A DNA stretch of 62,408 nucleotides, taken from the NCBI GenBank assembly GCA_017551425.1, contig JAFZLQ010000069.1:1-62408 (forward strand). The letters are read 5' to 3'. The stretch comes from Bacteroidales bacterium. Lineage in GTDB: Bacteria; Bacteroidota; Bacteroidia; Bacteroidales; UBA932. Below are positions 33,873 through 42,520 of the stretch, in pieces. The notes beneath the pieces are model-generated. The model was not told the DNA's origin. It saw only the letters and a program-made list of their open reading frames with translations, and searched no databases. Position 1 is the first letter of the stretch. Each line of letters opens with the position of its first letter. Both the position numbers and the translations under genes were made by a program.

Positions 33873-36749
33873 ATGAAAAGATATATTACCCTTGCAGCAC
33901 TGCTGCTGAGCGCCTCCCTCCTGGCGCAGAACAATCCCCTCGAAGTTAAGGAAATCCGCCTCTCCAACGGAATGCAGGTCTGGCTCAACGAAGACCACAG
34001 CCAGCCCAAGGTTTACGGCGCCGTGGTTGTCAAAGCCGGCGCAAAGGACTGCCCGGACACCGGTCTGGCCCATTACCTCGAGCATCTGCTCTTCAAGGGC
34101 ACCGAGGAAATCGGCACCACTGACTACCAGGCGGAAAAAGTCTGGCTCGACTCCATCGCATTCTGCTACAACCAGCTGGCCGAGACTCCCGACGACTCCA
34201 CCCGCCTGGAAATCCAGAAGCATATCAACCGTCTGAGTATCAAGGCTTCAGACTACGCCATCCCCAACGAATACGACCTGCTGATAGCAGAACTGGGAGG
34301 CACTGGCCTGAACGCAGCCACATCCTACGACTTCACCTACTACTTCAACACCTTCTCTCCCCAGTATATGGCACAATGGGCGGAACTCAACAGCCACCGC
34401 CTGCTGCATCCGGTCTTCCGCCTGTTCCAGAGCGAGCTCGAGACGGTTTACGAAGAGAAGAACCGCGCCGCAGACAACACCATGGAGGCTCCACTCATGG
34501 AGATGATCCGCGAATTCAGCGGCGGCAACGCCTATTCATACGAGATTATCGGCAGCACCGACAACCTCAAGAACCCGAGGCTCGGCGAGATGATGGACTT
34601 CTTCCACAAATACTACGTCGGCTGCAACATGGGCCTCATCCTTTCCGGAGACTTCGAGCCCGACGGCATCGAGGATCTGCTTGAAAGCACCTTCGGACGC
34701 ATCCCCGAGGGCGAAAAGCCGGAAAAGGTGCCCGTGACCGCACCCGTGATGGACGGCCGCAGGGACGTTAAGATCAAGGCAGAGATTCCCCTGCTGAAGA
34801 TAGCCGTTTACGGCTTCAACGGCCCTGTCGACGGCGATCCCGACGCCCCGGCGCTCGACCTCGCCACCGCCCTGCTTACCAACAGCTTCACCAGCGGCCT
34901 GTTGGATTCACTTACCACCGCCCACAAGGTGATGCTCGCCGCCGCAGCCCGCGTCCCCATGTTCAACGAGATGGGCATCGTAGGATACGCCATCGTGCCG
35001 ACCGTCCCCTTCGGCTCTCTTCCCAAGGCAGAAAAGCTCACCCGCGAGCAGGTTGAGAAAGTCAAGCGCGGACAGTTCTCCGACGCAGACCTCAACGCCC
35101 TCAAGCTTGAGGCCCTCCGCAACGCAGAGGCCGGCATAGAGACCGCAGACAGCCGCTGCAACCAGATGGTCGACGTGATGTCCCAGGGACGCAGCTGGAA
35201 CGACTACCTCGCCAGCGTGGAGGCCATACGTTCCGTCACCCGCGAAGACGTCATCCGCGTAGCCAACAAGTACTTCTCGGACAATTACATACGCTTCGAG
35301 AAAGTGATGGGCAGCTACGACAAGGACAAGGTCTCCGCCCCCGGGTTCGACCCCATCATCCCCAAGAACGCCGGAGCCCGTTCCGACTACGCCAGGCGCC
35401 TTGAGGAGATGCCGGCGGCCGACATCCCTCCCCGTTTGCTCGACTTCAGTTCTGACGTCACCCGCATCCCCGTCTGCGAAGGAGTCACCCTCGTTTACAA
35501 GGAGAACCCCGTGAACGACATCTTCAGCTTCTCCCTCAATGTTGACGAGGGCGAGGCGGAAGACGCGCTCATACCGCACGTGAGCAGCTATGTGAACACC
35601 ATCGGCACCGATTCCCTCACCGTACAGCAGCTTTCCAAGGCATGGCAGAAACTCGGCACCAGCTTCTTCTGCTCCAGCCAGAGGCATTCATTCAGCCTCG
35701 GAATGGGCGGATTCGACAAGAACTTCGAGGCCTCCCTCAAGCTCCTGGAGCACATCTCCGGCCATCTCAAGAAAGACAACAACGCCTTCAAGGAACTCGT
35801 AACCGCCATCGACGTAGAGAAGAAGACCTTCCTCACCGGAGGCACCGGCAACATTATGCAGGCATCCATGCAGAAGGTGTTCTACGGAGACAAGGCTCCC
35901 CTCATCCAGGGTCTTTCCGCAGCCGAGCTCAAAAAGGCCGGCAGCAAGGGCCTCCTCGACAAATTCAACGAACTCATGGGCAGCGAATGCACCGTCTTCT
36001 ACTGCGGCAAGCTGCCTGCCGAAGAAGTCGCAGCCGCCGTGCGCAGGCACTTAGGCACTCCCCGCACCCGCAAGGTCCAGCCCGAATTCTCCGCATACTG
36101 CAGCTATGACGAGCCTACCGTCTTCTTCTACGACCTCCCGGGCTCACGCCAGGCCCAGATCATGACCTACCAGACTCCCGAAGCTCCCGTCAGCGGCCCC
36201 GACAAGGCGGCCTTCGACATGCTCGGTGAGTATGTAGGCGGAGGCATGTTCTCGCTTATGTTCCAGGAAGTCAGGGAGTTCCGATCCATGGCATACAGCG
36301 CCCGCGGCTCTGCCGTCAGGCCCTATCCTATAGAGAAAGACACCCGGGCGGCGTTCTACACCTCGCTCGGCACCCAGTCGGACAAGGCCCTCGACGCAAT
36401 ACAGCTGGTTGATTCCCTGCTTACGGTGATGCCTCTCAAGAGCGCAGGCCTCACCGCTTCCGAGCGCGCAATAGTGGCCAAGGCAAGCAACGGCTACCCC
36501 GATTTCCGCAGCATCGCAGAGACCATCCACAGCTATGAGACCTACGGCTACAAGGAAGATCCCGACAAGGAGATCCTGGACAACCTCGGCAGCGTAACTG
36601 CCGATGCATTAAAGGCTTACTACGAGGCCAACGTTCGTACGGCTCCCCTCCATCACATAATCGTAGGCGACCGCAAGGCCCTTCCGATGGACGAGATAGC
36701 CAAGCTCGGCAAGATAGTCGAACTCAAACAGAAAGACATCTACAAGTAA
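33873..36749 (+). CDS. Exported M16 (insulinase/pitrilysin) family zinc metallopeptidase
   Basis: This 958-residue protein has signal MKRYITLAALLLSASLLAQ. The inverted zinc motif HYLEH (His67, Glu70, His71) sits within GLAHYLEHLLFKGTEE, and the third ligand in ELETVYEEKNR. Four M16 half-domains follow: two N-terminal (about 25-480), two C-terminal inactive (about 515-950, with NPVNDIFSFSLNVDEGE). This length is typical of single-chain periplasmic M16 proteases that degrade short peptides. I begin at the ATG 19 nt after the promoter box; the longer frame runs antisense through aqpZ. Its stop overlaps the serB start (TAATG). Confidence 0.93.
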   Translation: MKRYITLAALLLSASLLAQNNPLEVKEIRLSNGMQVWLNEDHSQPKVYGAVVVKAGAKDCPDTGLAHYLEHLLFKGTEEIGTTDYQAEKVWLDSIAFCYNQLAETPDDSTRLEIQKHINRLSIKASDYAIPNEYDLLIAELGGTGLNAATSYDFTYYFNTFSPQYMAQWAELNSHRLLHPVFRLFQSELETVYEEKNRAADNTMEAPLMEMIREFSGGNAYSYEIIGSTDNLKNPRLGEMMDFFHKYYVGCNMGLILSGDFEPDGIEDLLESTFGRIPEGEKPEKVPVTAPVMDGRRDVKIKAEIPLLKIAVYGFNGPVDGDPDAPALDLATALLTNSFTSGLLDSLTTAHKVMLAAAARVPMFNEMGIVGYAIVPTVPFGSLPKAEKLTREQVEKVKRGQFSDADLNALKLEALRNAEAGIETADSRCNQMVDVMSQGRSWNDYLASVEAIRSVTREDVIRVANKYFSDNYIRFEKVMGSYDKDKVSAPGFDPIIPKNAGARSDYARRLEEMPAADIPPRLLDFSSDVTRIPVCEGVTLVYKENPVNDIFSFSLNVDEGEAEDALIPHVSSYVNTIGTDSLTVQQLSKAWQKLGTSFFCSSQRHSFSLGMGGFDKNFEASLKLLEHISGHLKKDNNAFKELVTAIDVEKKTFLTGGTGNIMQASMQKVFYGDKAPLIQGLSAAELKKAGSKGLLDKFNELMGSECTVFYCGKLPAEEVAAAVRRHLGTPRTRKVQPEFSAYCSYDEPTVFFYDLPGSRQAQIMTYQTPEAPVSGPDKAAFDMLGEYVGGGMFSLMFQEVREFRSMAYSARGSAVRPYPIEKDTRAAFYTSLGTQSDKALDAIQLVDSLLTVMPLKSAGLTASERAIVAKASNGYPDFRSIAETIHSYETYGYKEDPDKEILDNLGSVTADALKAYYEANVRTAPLHHIIVGDRKALPMDEIAKLGKIVELKQKDIYK

Positions 36750-37981
36750 TGGAATACGAACAGATACTCATCCGCATCTCCGGCAAGGACCGCTCCGGCC
36801 TGACGGCGGACGTGATGGCCATTCTGGCAAAGTACGACGCCCAGGTGCTCGACATAGGCCAGGCCGACATCCACAGTTCCCTGTCGATGGGCATCCTCAT
36901 CCGCATAGACGCCGCCGCATCCGGAGGTGTAATGAAGGAGCTGCTGTTCAAGGCCACGGAACTGGGGGTGACCATAGGCTTCGCCCCTGTCTCCGACGAC
37001 GAGTACGAGGAGTGGGTAGGCCGCCAGGGCAAGAACCGCTACATCCTCACCATCCTGGGCCGCAGCATAGGCGCCACCCAGATCGAGGCGGCCGCAAAAG
37101 TCATTGCAGCCCACGGACTTAACATAGACAACATCCGGCGCCTTACCGGCCGCATGAGCCTCCGCAACCCCGTCAAGACCGTACGCTCCTGCATCGAATT
37201 CTCGGTGCGCGGAACGCTCAGCGACCGCGAGGTCCTGCAGTCCGAGCTGATGCGCCTGTCGCCGGAAATGGGCTTCGACTTCTCTTTCCAGAAGGACGAC
37301 ATGTACCGAAGGATGAGGCGCCTCATCTGCTTCGATATGGACTCCACCCTCATCCAGGCGGAATGCATAGACGAGCTGGCCCGCAGGCACGGGGTATATG
37401 ACGAGGTCGCTGCCATCACCGAGAGCGCCATGCGCGGGGAAATCGACTTCAGGGAGAGCTTTACCCGCCGCGTAGCCCTGCTCAAGGGGCTCGACATCTC
37501 TGTGATGCAGGACATCGCGGAGAACCTGCCCGTAACCGAGGGCGTTGACCGCCTGATGTCGGTTCTGAAGACTTGCGGATACAAGATAGCCATACTTTCC
37601 GGCGGATTCACCTTCTTCGGCGAATACCTCCAGCGCAAGTACGGCATAGACTACGTGTACGCCAACGAGCTTGAGGTTGACGAGGACGGCAAGCTCACGG
37701 GGCGCTACGTGGGAGAGGTGGTTGACGGGCGCCGCAAGGCTGAGCTGCTCAAGCTGATCGCCCAGGTGGAGAAGGTCAACCTGGCCCAGACCATCGCAGT
37801 GGGAGACGGAGCCAACGACCTCCCCATGCTCTCCACGGCCGGCCTCGGCATCGCCTTCCACGCCAAGCCGCGGGTCGTCGCCAACGCCCAGCAGTCTATC
37901 AACACCATCGGCATTGACGGCGTACTCTATTTCCTCGGGTTCAAGGACACCTACCTCGGAGAACTCGGAAAGCTCAGTTGA
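36749..37981 (+). CDS. serB: Phosphoserine phosphatase with two N-terminal ACT domains
   Basis: This 410-residue cytoplasmic HAD phosphatase makes serine from phosphoserine. Two ACT-type regulatory domains come first (about 1-75 and 95-180, starting EQILIRISGKDRSGLTADV). The HAD core follows: FDMDSTLIQAE with nucleophile Asp196, motif II ILSGGFT, motif III Lys in GRRKAELL, and motif IV VGDGANDLPML. The ACT domains suggest feedback by serine. It is translationally coupled to the M16 peptidase gene. A long perfect hairpin follows the stop. Confidence 0.96.
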   Translation: MEYEQILIRISGKDRSGLTADVMAILAKYDAQVLDIGQADIHSSLSMGILIRIDAAASGGVMKELLFKATELGVTIGFAPVSDDEYEEWVGRQGKNRYILTILGRSIGATQIEAAAKVIAAHGLNIDNIRRLTGRMSLRNPVKTVRSCIEFSVRGTLSDREVLQSELMRLSPEMGFDFSFQKDDMYRRMRRLICFDMDSTLIQAECIDELARRHGVYDEVAAITESAMRGEIDFRESFTRRVALLKGLDISVMQDIAENLPVTEGVDRLMSVLKTCGYKIAILSGGFTFFGEYLQRKYGIDYVYANELEVDEDGKLTGRYVGEVVDGRRKAELLKLIAQVEKVNLAQTIAVGDGANDLPMLSTAGLGIAFHAKPRVVANAQQSINTIGIDGVLYFLGFKDTYLGELGKLS

Positions 37982-37998
37982 TCGATACGGCAACTCCC

Positions 37999-38056
37999 GC
38001 AAAAGAGAGTCCGGACTGCTAAGACTTGGTTTAATGCAGTCCGGACTCTCTTTTGC
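37999..38056. terminator. Perfect 21-bp-stem hairpin between converging genes
   Basis: The arm GCAAAAGAGAGTCC... (37999-38019) and its exact inverted copy (38036-38056) enclose a 16-nt loop. GGCAAC (37989-37994) and GTTGCC (38061-38066) extend the symmetry. No long T-tract follows outside; the A/T-rich part is inside the stem (AAAAG / CTTTT), so it serves both strands. It separates serB and the thioesterase gene. Confidence 0.75.
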
Positions 38057-38097
38057 TCCCGTTGCCTTCTGCCTTCCGTAAGGCCCCGCTTGCTCCG

Positions 38098-38517
38098 TCA
38101 GGCCCGGCCCGACCGGGCATCCGCGCCGGCTACGATAGCTTCGTAAAGCTGGGGGAAGCGTTCCCGGAGGACGACCGGGCGGCCGTTTTCCAGGAAGCAG
38201 TGGGTGCTGGTGGCGGTGCAGACCACTTTGCCGCCACATCTCATGGTGTAGGAGAAGCTTATCTTGAGGGTGCTGATCTCCTCTACGGCAAGCTCGATCT
38301 CTATGACGTCCTTGAAGGTCGTGCTGTGCCTGTAGTTGCAGCTGAGGGAGACCACCGGGGATACGACGCCCTCGGCCTCCATGCGTTCGAAGCCGTATCC
38401 GAGCCTGTCCATCCAGTCGATGCGGGCTTCTTCCATGAAACGTATGTAGTTGGAGTGATGAGTGACTCCCATGCGGTCGCACTCGTAATATTTGACCTCG
38501 TGCCTGTAAGCTTCCAT
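38098..38517 (-). CDS. Hotdog-fold acyl-CoA thioesterase (YbgC/4HBT type)
   Basis: This 139-residue cytoplasmic single hotdog domain carries the YbgC signature YYECDRMGVTHHSNYIRFMEEAR, with the catalytic Asp-Xaa-Xaa-Gly-Val-Thr-His-His-Ser-Asn arrangement near residues 14-23. Members hydrolyse acyl-CoA thioesters and some belong to Tol-Pal regions. I use the ATG at 38517: a possible start three codons upstream lies on the promoter box itself (38524-38531), so it could not be on the transcript. No partner gene is evident. Confidence 0.85.
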   Translation of the reverse strand: MEAYRHEVKYYECDRMGVTHHSNYIRFMEEARIDWMDRLGYGFERMEAEGVVSPVVSLSCNYRHSTTFKDVIEIELAVEEISTLKISFSYTMRCGGKVVCTATSTHCFLENGRPVVLRERFPQLYEAIVAGADARSGRA

Positions 38518-38523
38518 ACGTGG

Positions 38524-38531
38524 CAAAGATA
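38524..38531 (-). promoter_or_regulatory. -7 box of the thioesterase gene, 6 nt from the start
   Basis: TATCTTTG on the minus strand ends 6 nt before the ATG at 38517. It decides the start choice and implies a leaderless mRNA. Confidence 0.6.
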
Positions 38532-38544
38532 CGCAAAAAAAGAA

Positions 38545-38575
38545 TTGTTTTTCTAAAACAAAGTCCGTAACTTTG
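38545..38575 (+). promoter_or_regulatory. Promoter of the 38602 operon
   Basis: TTG (38545-38547), 20 nt, TAACTTTG (38568-38575); close to the Bacteroides consensus. It ends 26 nt before the ATG. Confidence 0.65.
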
Positions 38576-38601
38576 TCAAGTTATTGTGAATTGTACCCAA
38601 A

Positions 38602-39078
38602 ATGAAGAAACTTACCGCCATACTGCTGTCTTTGATACTCGGCGTAGCCGCATTTGCCCAGACCAGCATCACTACTCCCAGCAAAGACCTCAAGCTCCAG
38701 CTGCGCAGCACCCAGATGATTGGCAACGACGTGGAGATCACCGTTCTCCTCACCAATAATTCCCAGAACGAGGCACTTATCAACCTTGTAGGAGGCATTT
38801 ACCAGACCGGAATGGGCGGCTCCGTCGCATACGACAACGACGGCAACGTCTATGAGCTCCAGAACGTCCGGGTTTCCGTGGCCAACAAGAACCTCACGGA
38901 CCAGTACAGCGCCACCAGCTTCCCCGCAGGCGTTCCCGTCAAGTGCCACATCCTCGTAAAGGATATAGCCAAGGAGGCTACCGCACTTACCAAGGTCAAG
39001 CTCTGCGTACTTTGCCCCCAGCTGGATATAAAGAATACCGGCGCCTGCTTCGAGCTCAACAACATCAGCTTCAGGTAG
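38602..39078 (+). CDS. Exported small beta-rich protein of unknown function
   Basis: This 158-residue protein has a Sec signal (MKKLTAILLSLILGVAAFAQ) and no lipobox. The rest is one predicted beta-sandwich: LKLQLRSTQMIGNDVEITVLL, an acidic/asparagine loop, and two Cys pairs near the end (LCVLCPQL, ACFEL). It resembles small periplasmic or secreted domains of Bacteroidota that I cannot name. It is the first gene in a transcript with a coiled-coil/DUF3575 protein, 1 nt apart, so the two may function together at the envelope. Confidence 0.7.
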   Translation: MKKLTAILLSLILGVAAFAQTSITTPSKDLKLQLRSTQMIGNDVEITVLLTNNSQNEALINLVGGIYQTGMGGSVAYDNDGNVYELQNVRVSVANKNLTDQYSATSFPAGVPVKCHILVKDIAKEATALTKVKLCVLCPQLDIKNTGACFELNNISFR

Positions 39079-39079
39079 A

Positions 39080-40417
39080 GTGAAATTCAGCGTCTTGAAT
39101 ATAGTGGCGGCATTGTCCGCCATTTTTTTCTCCCTTGCCGCGTCTGCCCAGGACATCGGCGAGAAGAAACCCGTCAAGACGCCGGAAGAACCTCTTAAGG
39201 TCAACGACACCAACAAGAAGGTAACTCCTTCCGAAGACGCATCCCTCCTCATCCCGTTCACGCCTGAGCAGCCGGCGGAAGCCCCTCGTTATGAGGTGGA
39301 AGACGCCATCGCCCTCCCCCCTTCCGCACAGCAGGAGCAGGGTGTAACGCCTCCTGTCGTGACGGATCAGGGCGTTCCCGAAGTGACGCAGAAAGCCGAG
39401 GAGCAGCAGAAGCTTGAAGAGCAGAAGCGCCTGGAAGAGCAACAGCGTCTCGAAGAGCAGAAGCGTCTCGAGGAGCAGCAGAATGCCGACGAGCAAAAGC
39501 GTCTCGAAGAACAGAAGCGCCTGGAAGAACAGCAAAAGCTTGAGGAGCAGAAGCGTCTCGAAGAACAACAGAAAGCCGAAGAGCAAAAGCGTCTCGAAGA
39601 ACAGCAACGCGCCGAGCAGGAGGCCCAGAAGGAGCGCGAACGCCTGGCGGCCGAGGAGGCCCGCAAGGCCGACGACGAGGCGAAGAAGGCTGCGGAAGAA
39701 GCACGTCAGGCGGAAAAAGAGGCCCGCAAGGCCGAAGCCGAAGCGAAGAAAGCAGAAGCCGAGGCAAAGAAGGCCCAGAAGGAGCGCGAACGCCATGAGG
39801 CAGCCGAAGCCAGAAAGGCCGAAGCTGAAGCAAAGAAGGCCGAGGCCCGCAAGGCAGCTGCCGAGGCAAGCCGTTCGGAAAGCCCCGCAGACACCACCGG
39901 ACTGGCCCTGTTCGGGCTTTCGACAAACGCTCTCATGGACCTCGCCACCGCCGTCAACCTTGGCGTAGAGGTACCCGTAGGCCGCAACTGGAGCGTACGC
40001 GGCGAGCTCACAGCCCCGCTGTGGGGATCGGCGGACAAGAGCTTCGCCCTCAAGGCGCAGAACGCGAACCTCGGCGCCCGCTACTACTTCCGGCCCTGGG
40101 AGCACCGCGGGAGCGATGTTTACCGCGGCTGGTTCGCCAGCATCAGCCTGGGCGCAGGCTACTACAACGTATGCTTCAATTCCCACGGCACGCAGGGACG
40201 CGGGCTCCTGGGGAACATCGGCGCCGGATACTCCTTCCCCATCGCCCCCTGGTGGCGGCTCGACCTTTCCGCCGGCATCGGCATGCTGGTGGCGGAGTAT
40301 CAGGACTATCAGGTACGCCCCGACGGAACGCTGACGTACCAGGATACCGGAATAGCCCGGGTGCCGGATCCCACCGCGTTCAAAGTTACTTTCGTCTATC
40401 TTTTCCATATCAAATAA
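39080..40417 (+). CDS. Envelope protein with long charged coiled coil and C-terminal DUF3575-like barrel
   Basis: This 445-residue protein has a Sec signal ending LAASAQ (about 24). A Pro/Thr-rich linker (about 25-105) precedes a charged helix of some 160 residues, made of KRLEEQQ-type seven-residue repeats (about 105-185) and then KAEAEAKKAEA-type repeats (about 195-270). The C-terminal part (about 275-445) has LFGLSTNALMDLATAVNLGVE, ARYYFRPW and GWFASISLGAGYYN, as in DUF3575 outer-membrane proteins. This suggests a periplasm-spanning rod fixed to an outer-membrane barrel, loosely like TolA in composition. Start is GTG at 39080, 1 nt after the previous stop; no other start precedes the signal peptide. 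Confidence 0.75.
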   Translation: MKFSVLNIVAALSAIFFSLAASAQDIGEKKPVKTPEEPLKVNDTNKKVTPSEDASLLIPFTPEQPAEAPRYEVEDAIALPPSAQQEQGVTPPVVTDQGVPEVTQKAEEQQKLEEQKRLEEQQRLEEQKRLEEQQNADEQKRLEEQKRLEEQQKLEEQKRLEEQQKAEEQKRLEEQQRAEQEAQKERERLAAEEARKADDEAKKAAEEARQAEKEARKAEAEAKKAEAEAKKAQKERERHEAAEARKAEAEAKKAEARKAAAEASRSESPADTTGLALFGLSTNALMDLATAVNLGVEVPVGRNWSVRGELTAPLWGSADKSFALKAQNANLGARYYFRPWEHRGSDVYRGWFASISLGAGYYNVCFNSHGTQGRGLLGNIGAGYSFPIAPWWRLDLSAGIGMLVAEYQDYQVRPDGTLTYQDTGIARVPDPTAFKVTFVYLFHIK

Positions 40418-40423
40418 CAGCTG

Positions 40424-42445
40424 ATGAAAAAGACTCTTATCATCATTGCAGCTGCCGCTCTCGCAGCAGCCTGCACCTCCGATGCCCCCAAGGTGGCAGG
40501 CATCAATTATGACTACATGGAGACCTCCGTCAAGCCCGGAGACGACTTCGTCAAGTACGCTACCGGCCACTGGCTGGACTACAATCCACAGCCCCTCGAG
40601 TACCCCCGCTGGAGCACCATAGACAAAGTTGCCGACGACAACGTCAAGACCCTCGCAGAGCTCATCCAGGACATCGCATCCAGGGAGAACAGGAAGGGTT
40701 CCGTCGCCCAGAAGATCGGAGACCTCTACAACATGGCAATGGACTCCACCCGCCTGAATGCGGAAGGAGCGGCGCCCCTGCAGGCCCACCTGGCGGAGCT
40801 TGACGCCATCAACACCAGGGAAGAGCTCTTCGAGCACTGCGCACGCGAGCACGACGACCTCCTCTTCGGATTGTATGTGACGGCCGACGAGAAAGATACT
40901 GACAACAACATAGTATGCATCAGCCAGGGAGGCCTCTCCCTCCGCAACCGCGACTACTACCTCAACGACGACCCCCAGAGCGTCACCGTACGCGAGGCCA
41001 TGAAGGAGCACATGAAGAACCTCTTCGTGCTCACGGGCTATTCTGAAGACGTCGCAGCGGCAAAGACCGCACGCATCTGGGAGCTCGAGACCGAACTCGC
41101 CCAGGCCCATTATTCCCTGGAGGAGCAGCGCATCCCGGAGAAGAACTATCATAAGGTAAGCGTCGATTCCCTCATCGCCATCTGCGGCGAGTTCGACTGG
41201 AAGGCCTACCTCAGGACCTACCGCTACGACAAGACCACCGAGGTCGATCTGGGCCAGCCCGAGCCCGTCGCCAAGGCCTGCGAGATGCTCTGCACCCTGC
41301 CCGTAAAAGACCTCAAGACCATCTACGAGTGGCAGATCATTAACGGCGCCTCCAGCCTGCTGAGCGACGATTTCATCGACGAGAATTTCGAGTACAGGCG
41401 CAAGGTCCTCGGCGTGCAGGAGAAGACTCCCCGCTGGAAGGACGCAGAGAGCCTCGTTGACGGCCTTATGTCAGACGCAGTCGGCCAGATGTTCGTTGAG
41501 CGCTATTTCTCCAAGGAAGCCAAGGCAGAGATGCTCGAGCTCGTAGGCAACCTGCAGAAAGCCCTCGGCGAGCGCATAAAGGCCCAGGAGTGGATGTGCG
41601 ACGAGACCAAGGCAGTAGCCCTGGAGAAGCTTGCCGCATACACCGTGAAGATTGGCTATCCCGACAAGTGGGACGACCTCAGCGGCCTCCACATCGACCC
41701 GTCCAAGTCCCTCTATGAGAACGTCCGCACCGCAATCGAATTCTACTGGGACCTCAACTATGGCAAGGATTACAACAAGCCGGTCGACAAGACCCGCTGG
41801 TATATGCCTGCGCAGATGGTCAACGCATACTACAATCCCACCACCAACGAAATCTGCTTCCCCGCAGGTTTCCTGCAGCCGCCTCTCTTCGACCTCAACT
41901 CAGACGCAGCCGCCAACTACGGTTCCATTGGCGTAGTCATCGGCCACGAAATGACCCACGGATTCGACGACCAGGGACGTCTGTACACCAAGGAAGGCAA
42001 CCTCGGCGACTGGTGGACCGAGGCCGATGCGGAAGGCTTCAAGGTGCCTTGCGACAGGATGGCCGAATACTTCAGCTCCCTGTGGGTGATTCCCGGCGAG
42101 CTCAAGGCCAACGGAAGCCTCTGCCTGGGCGAGAATATCGCAGACCACGGCGGACTCAACATAGCATACGACGCCTTCCAGATGTGGCAGGCCAAGCACG
42201 GCCGTCTGCCCGACGACAACGGCTTCACCCCCGAGCAGCGCTTCTTCCTGTCCTACGCCAACGTTTGGGCAAGCACCGCCTCGGACGAGGTCCTGCGCTA
42301 CTACACCACGATGGACGTCCACTCCGCCATGCATCTCCGCGTGAACGGCGCCCTGCCGCAGATCGACAGCTGGTATGAGGCCTTCGGCGTACAGCCCGGC
42401 GACGCCCTGTACGTCGCACCCGAAGACCGTGTGAAAGTCTGGTAG
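40424..42445 (+). CDS. pepO: M13-family (neprilysin/PepO-type) zinc metallopeptidase lipoprotein
   Basis: This 673-residue lipoprotein has signal MKKTLIIIAAAALAAAC. The M13 N-terminal lobe begins at SVKPGDDFVKYATGHWL. The catalytic HEMTHGFDDQGR supplies His508, Glu509 and His512. GENIADHGG supplies Glu570 and Asp574, and the substrate-binding NAYYNPTTNEICFPAG (NAYY motif) is intact. M13 enzymes cut peptides of up to roughly 40 residues. Lipid-anchored location in the envelope suggests peptide scavenging. It begins 6 nt after the DUF3575-like gene, probably on the same transcript. Confidence 0.95.
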   Translation: MKKTLIIIAAAALAAACTSDAPKVAGINYDYMETSVKPGDDFVKYATGHWLDYNPQPLEYPRWSTIDKVADDNVKTLAELIQDIASRENRKGSVAQKIGDLYNMAMDSTRLNAEGAAPLQAHLAELDAINTREELFEHCAREHDDLLFGLYVTADEKDTDNNIVCISQGGLSLRNRDYYLNDDPQSVTVREAMKEHMKNLFVLTGYSEDVAAAKTARIWELETELAQAHYSLEEQRIPEKNYHKVSVDSLIAICGEFDWKAYLRTYRYDKTTEVDLGQPEPVAKACEMLCTLPVKDLKTIYEWQIINGASSLLSDDFIDENFEYRRKVLGVQEKTPRWKDAESLVDGLMSDAVGQMFVERYFSKEAKAEMLELVGNLQKALGERIKAQEWMCDETKAVALEKLAAYTVKIGYPDKWDDLSGLHIDPSKSLYENVRTAIEFYWDLNYGKDYNKPVDKTRWYMPAQMVNAYYNPTTNEICFPAGFLQPPLFDLNSDAAANYGSIGVVIGHEMTHGFDDQGRLYTKEGNLGDWWTEADAEGFKVPCDRMAEYFSSLWVIPGELKANGSLCLGENIADHGGLNIAYDAFQMWQAKHGRLPDDNGFTPEQRFFLSYANVWASTASDEVLRYYTTMDVHSAMHLRVNGALPQIDSWYEAFGVQPGDALYVAPEDRVKVW

Positions 42446-42466
42446 CTGACTGTCAGCCACTTACGC

Positions 42467-42499
42467 AACGACCTCTGGGAGTTTTTCCCAGAGGTCGTT
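42467..42499. terminator. Hairpin between pepO and the converging lipoprotein gene
   Basis: AACGACCTCTGGG (42467-42479) pairs perfectly with CCCAGAGGTCGTT (42487-42499) around AGTTTTT. No long T-tract. Flanks CTGACTGTCAGCC and TTGATTTTCAGC recall the flanks of the 110-bp elements, so this may be a decayed or related copy. Confidence 0.65.
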
Positions 42500-42520
42500 T
42501 GCTATATGCTTGATTTTCAG

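Noticed and set aside
36740..38536. 598-codon minus-strand frame opposite serB
   Set aside because: serB and the thioesterase are supported by motifs; this frame lacks family features and crosses the perfect hairpin.
39071..41152. 693-codon minus-strand frame opposite the coiled-coil gene and pepO
   Set aside because: It is a shadow of two convincing plus-strand genes; its leucine/phenylalanine repeats mirror the KRLEEQ repeats.
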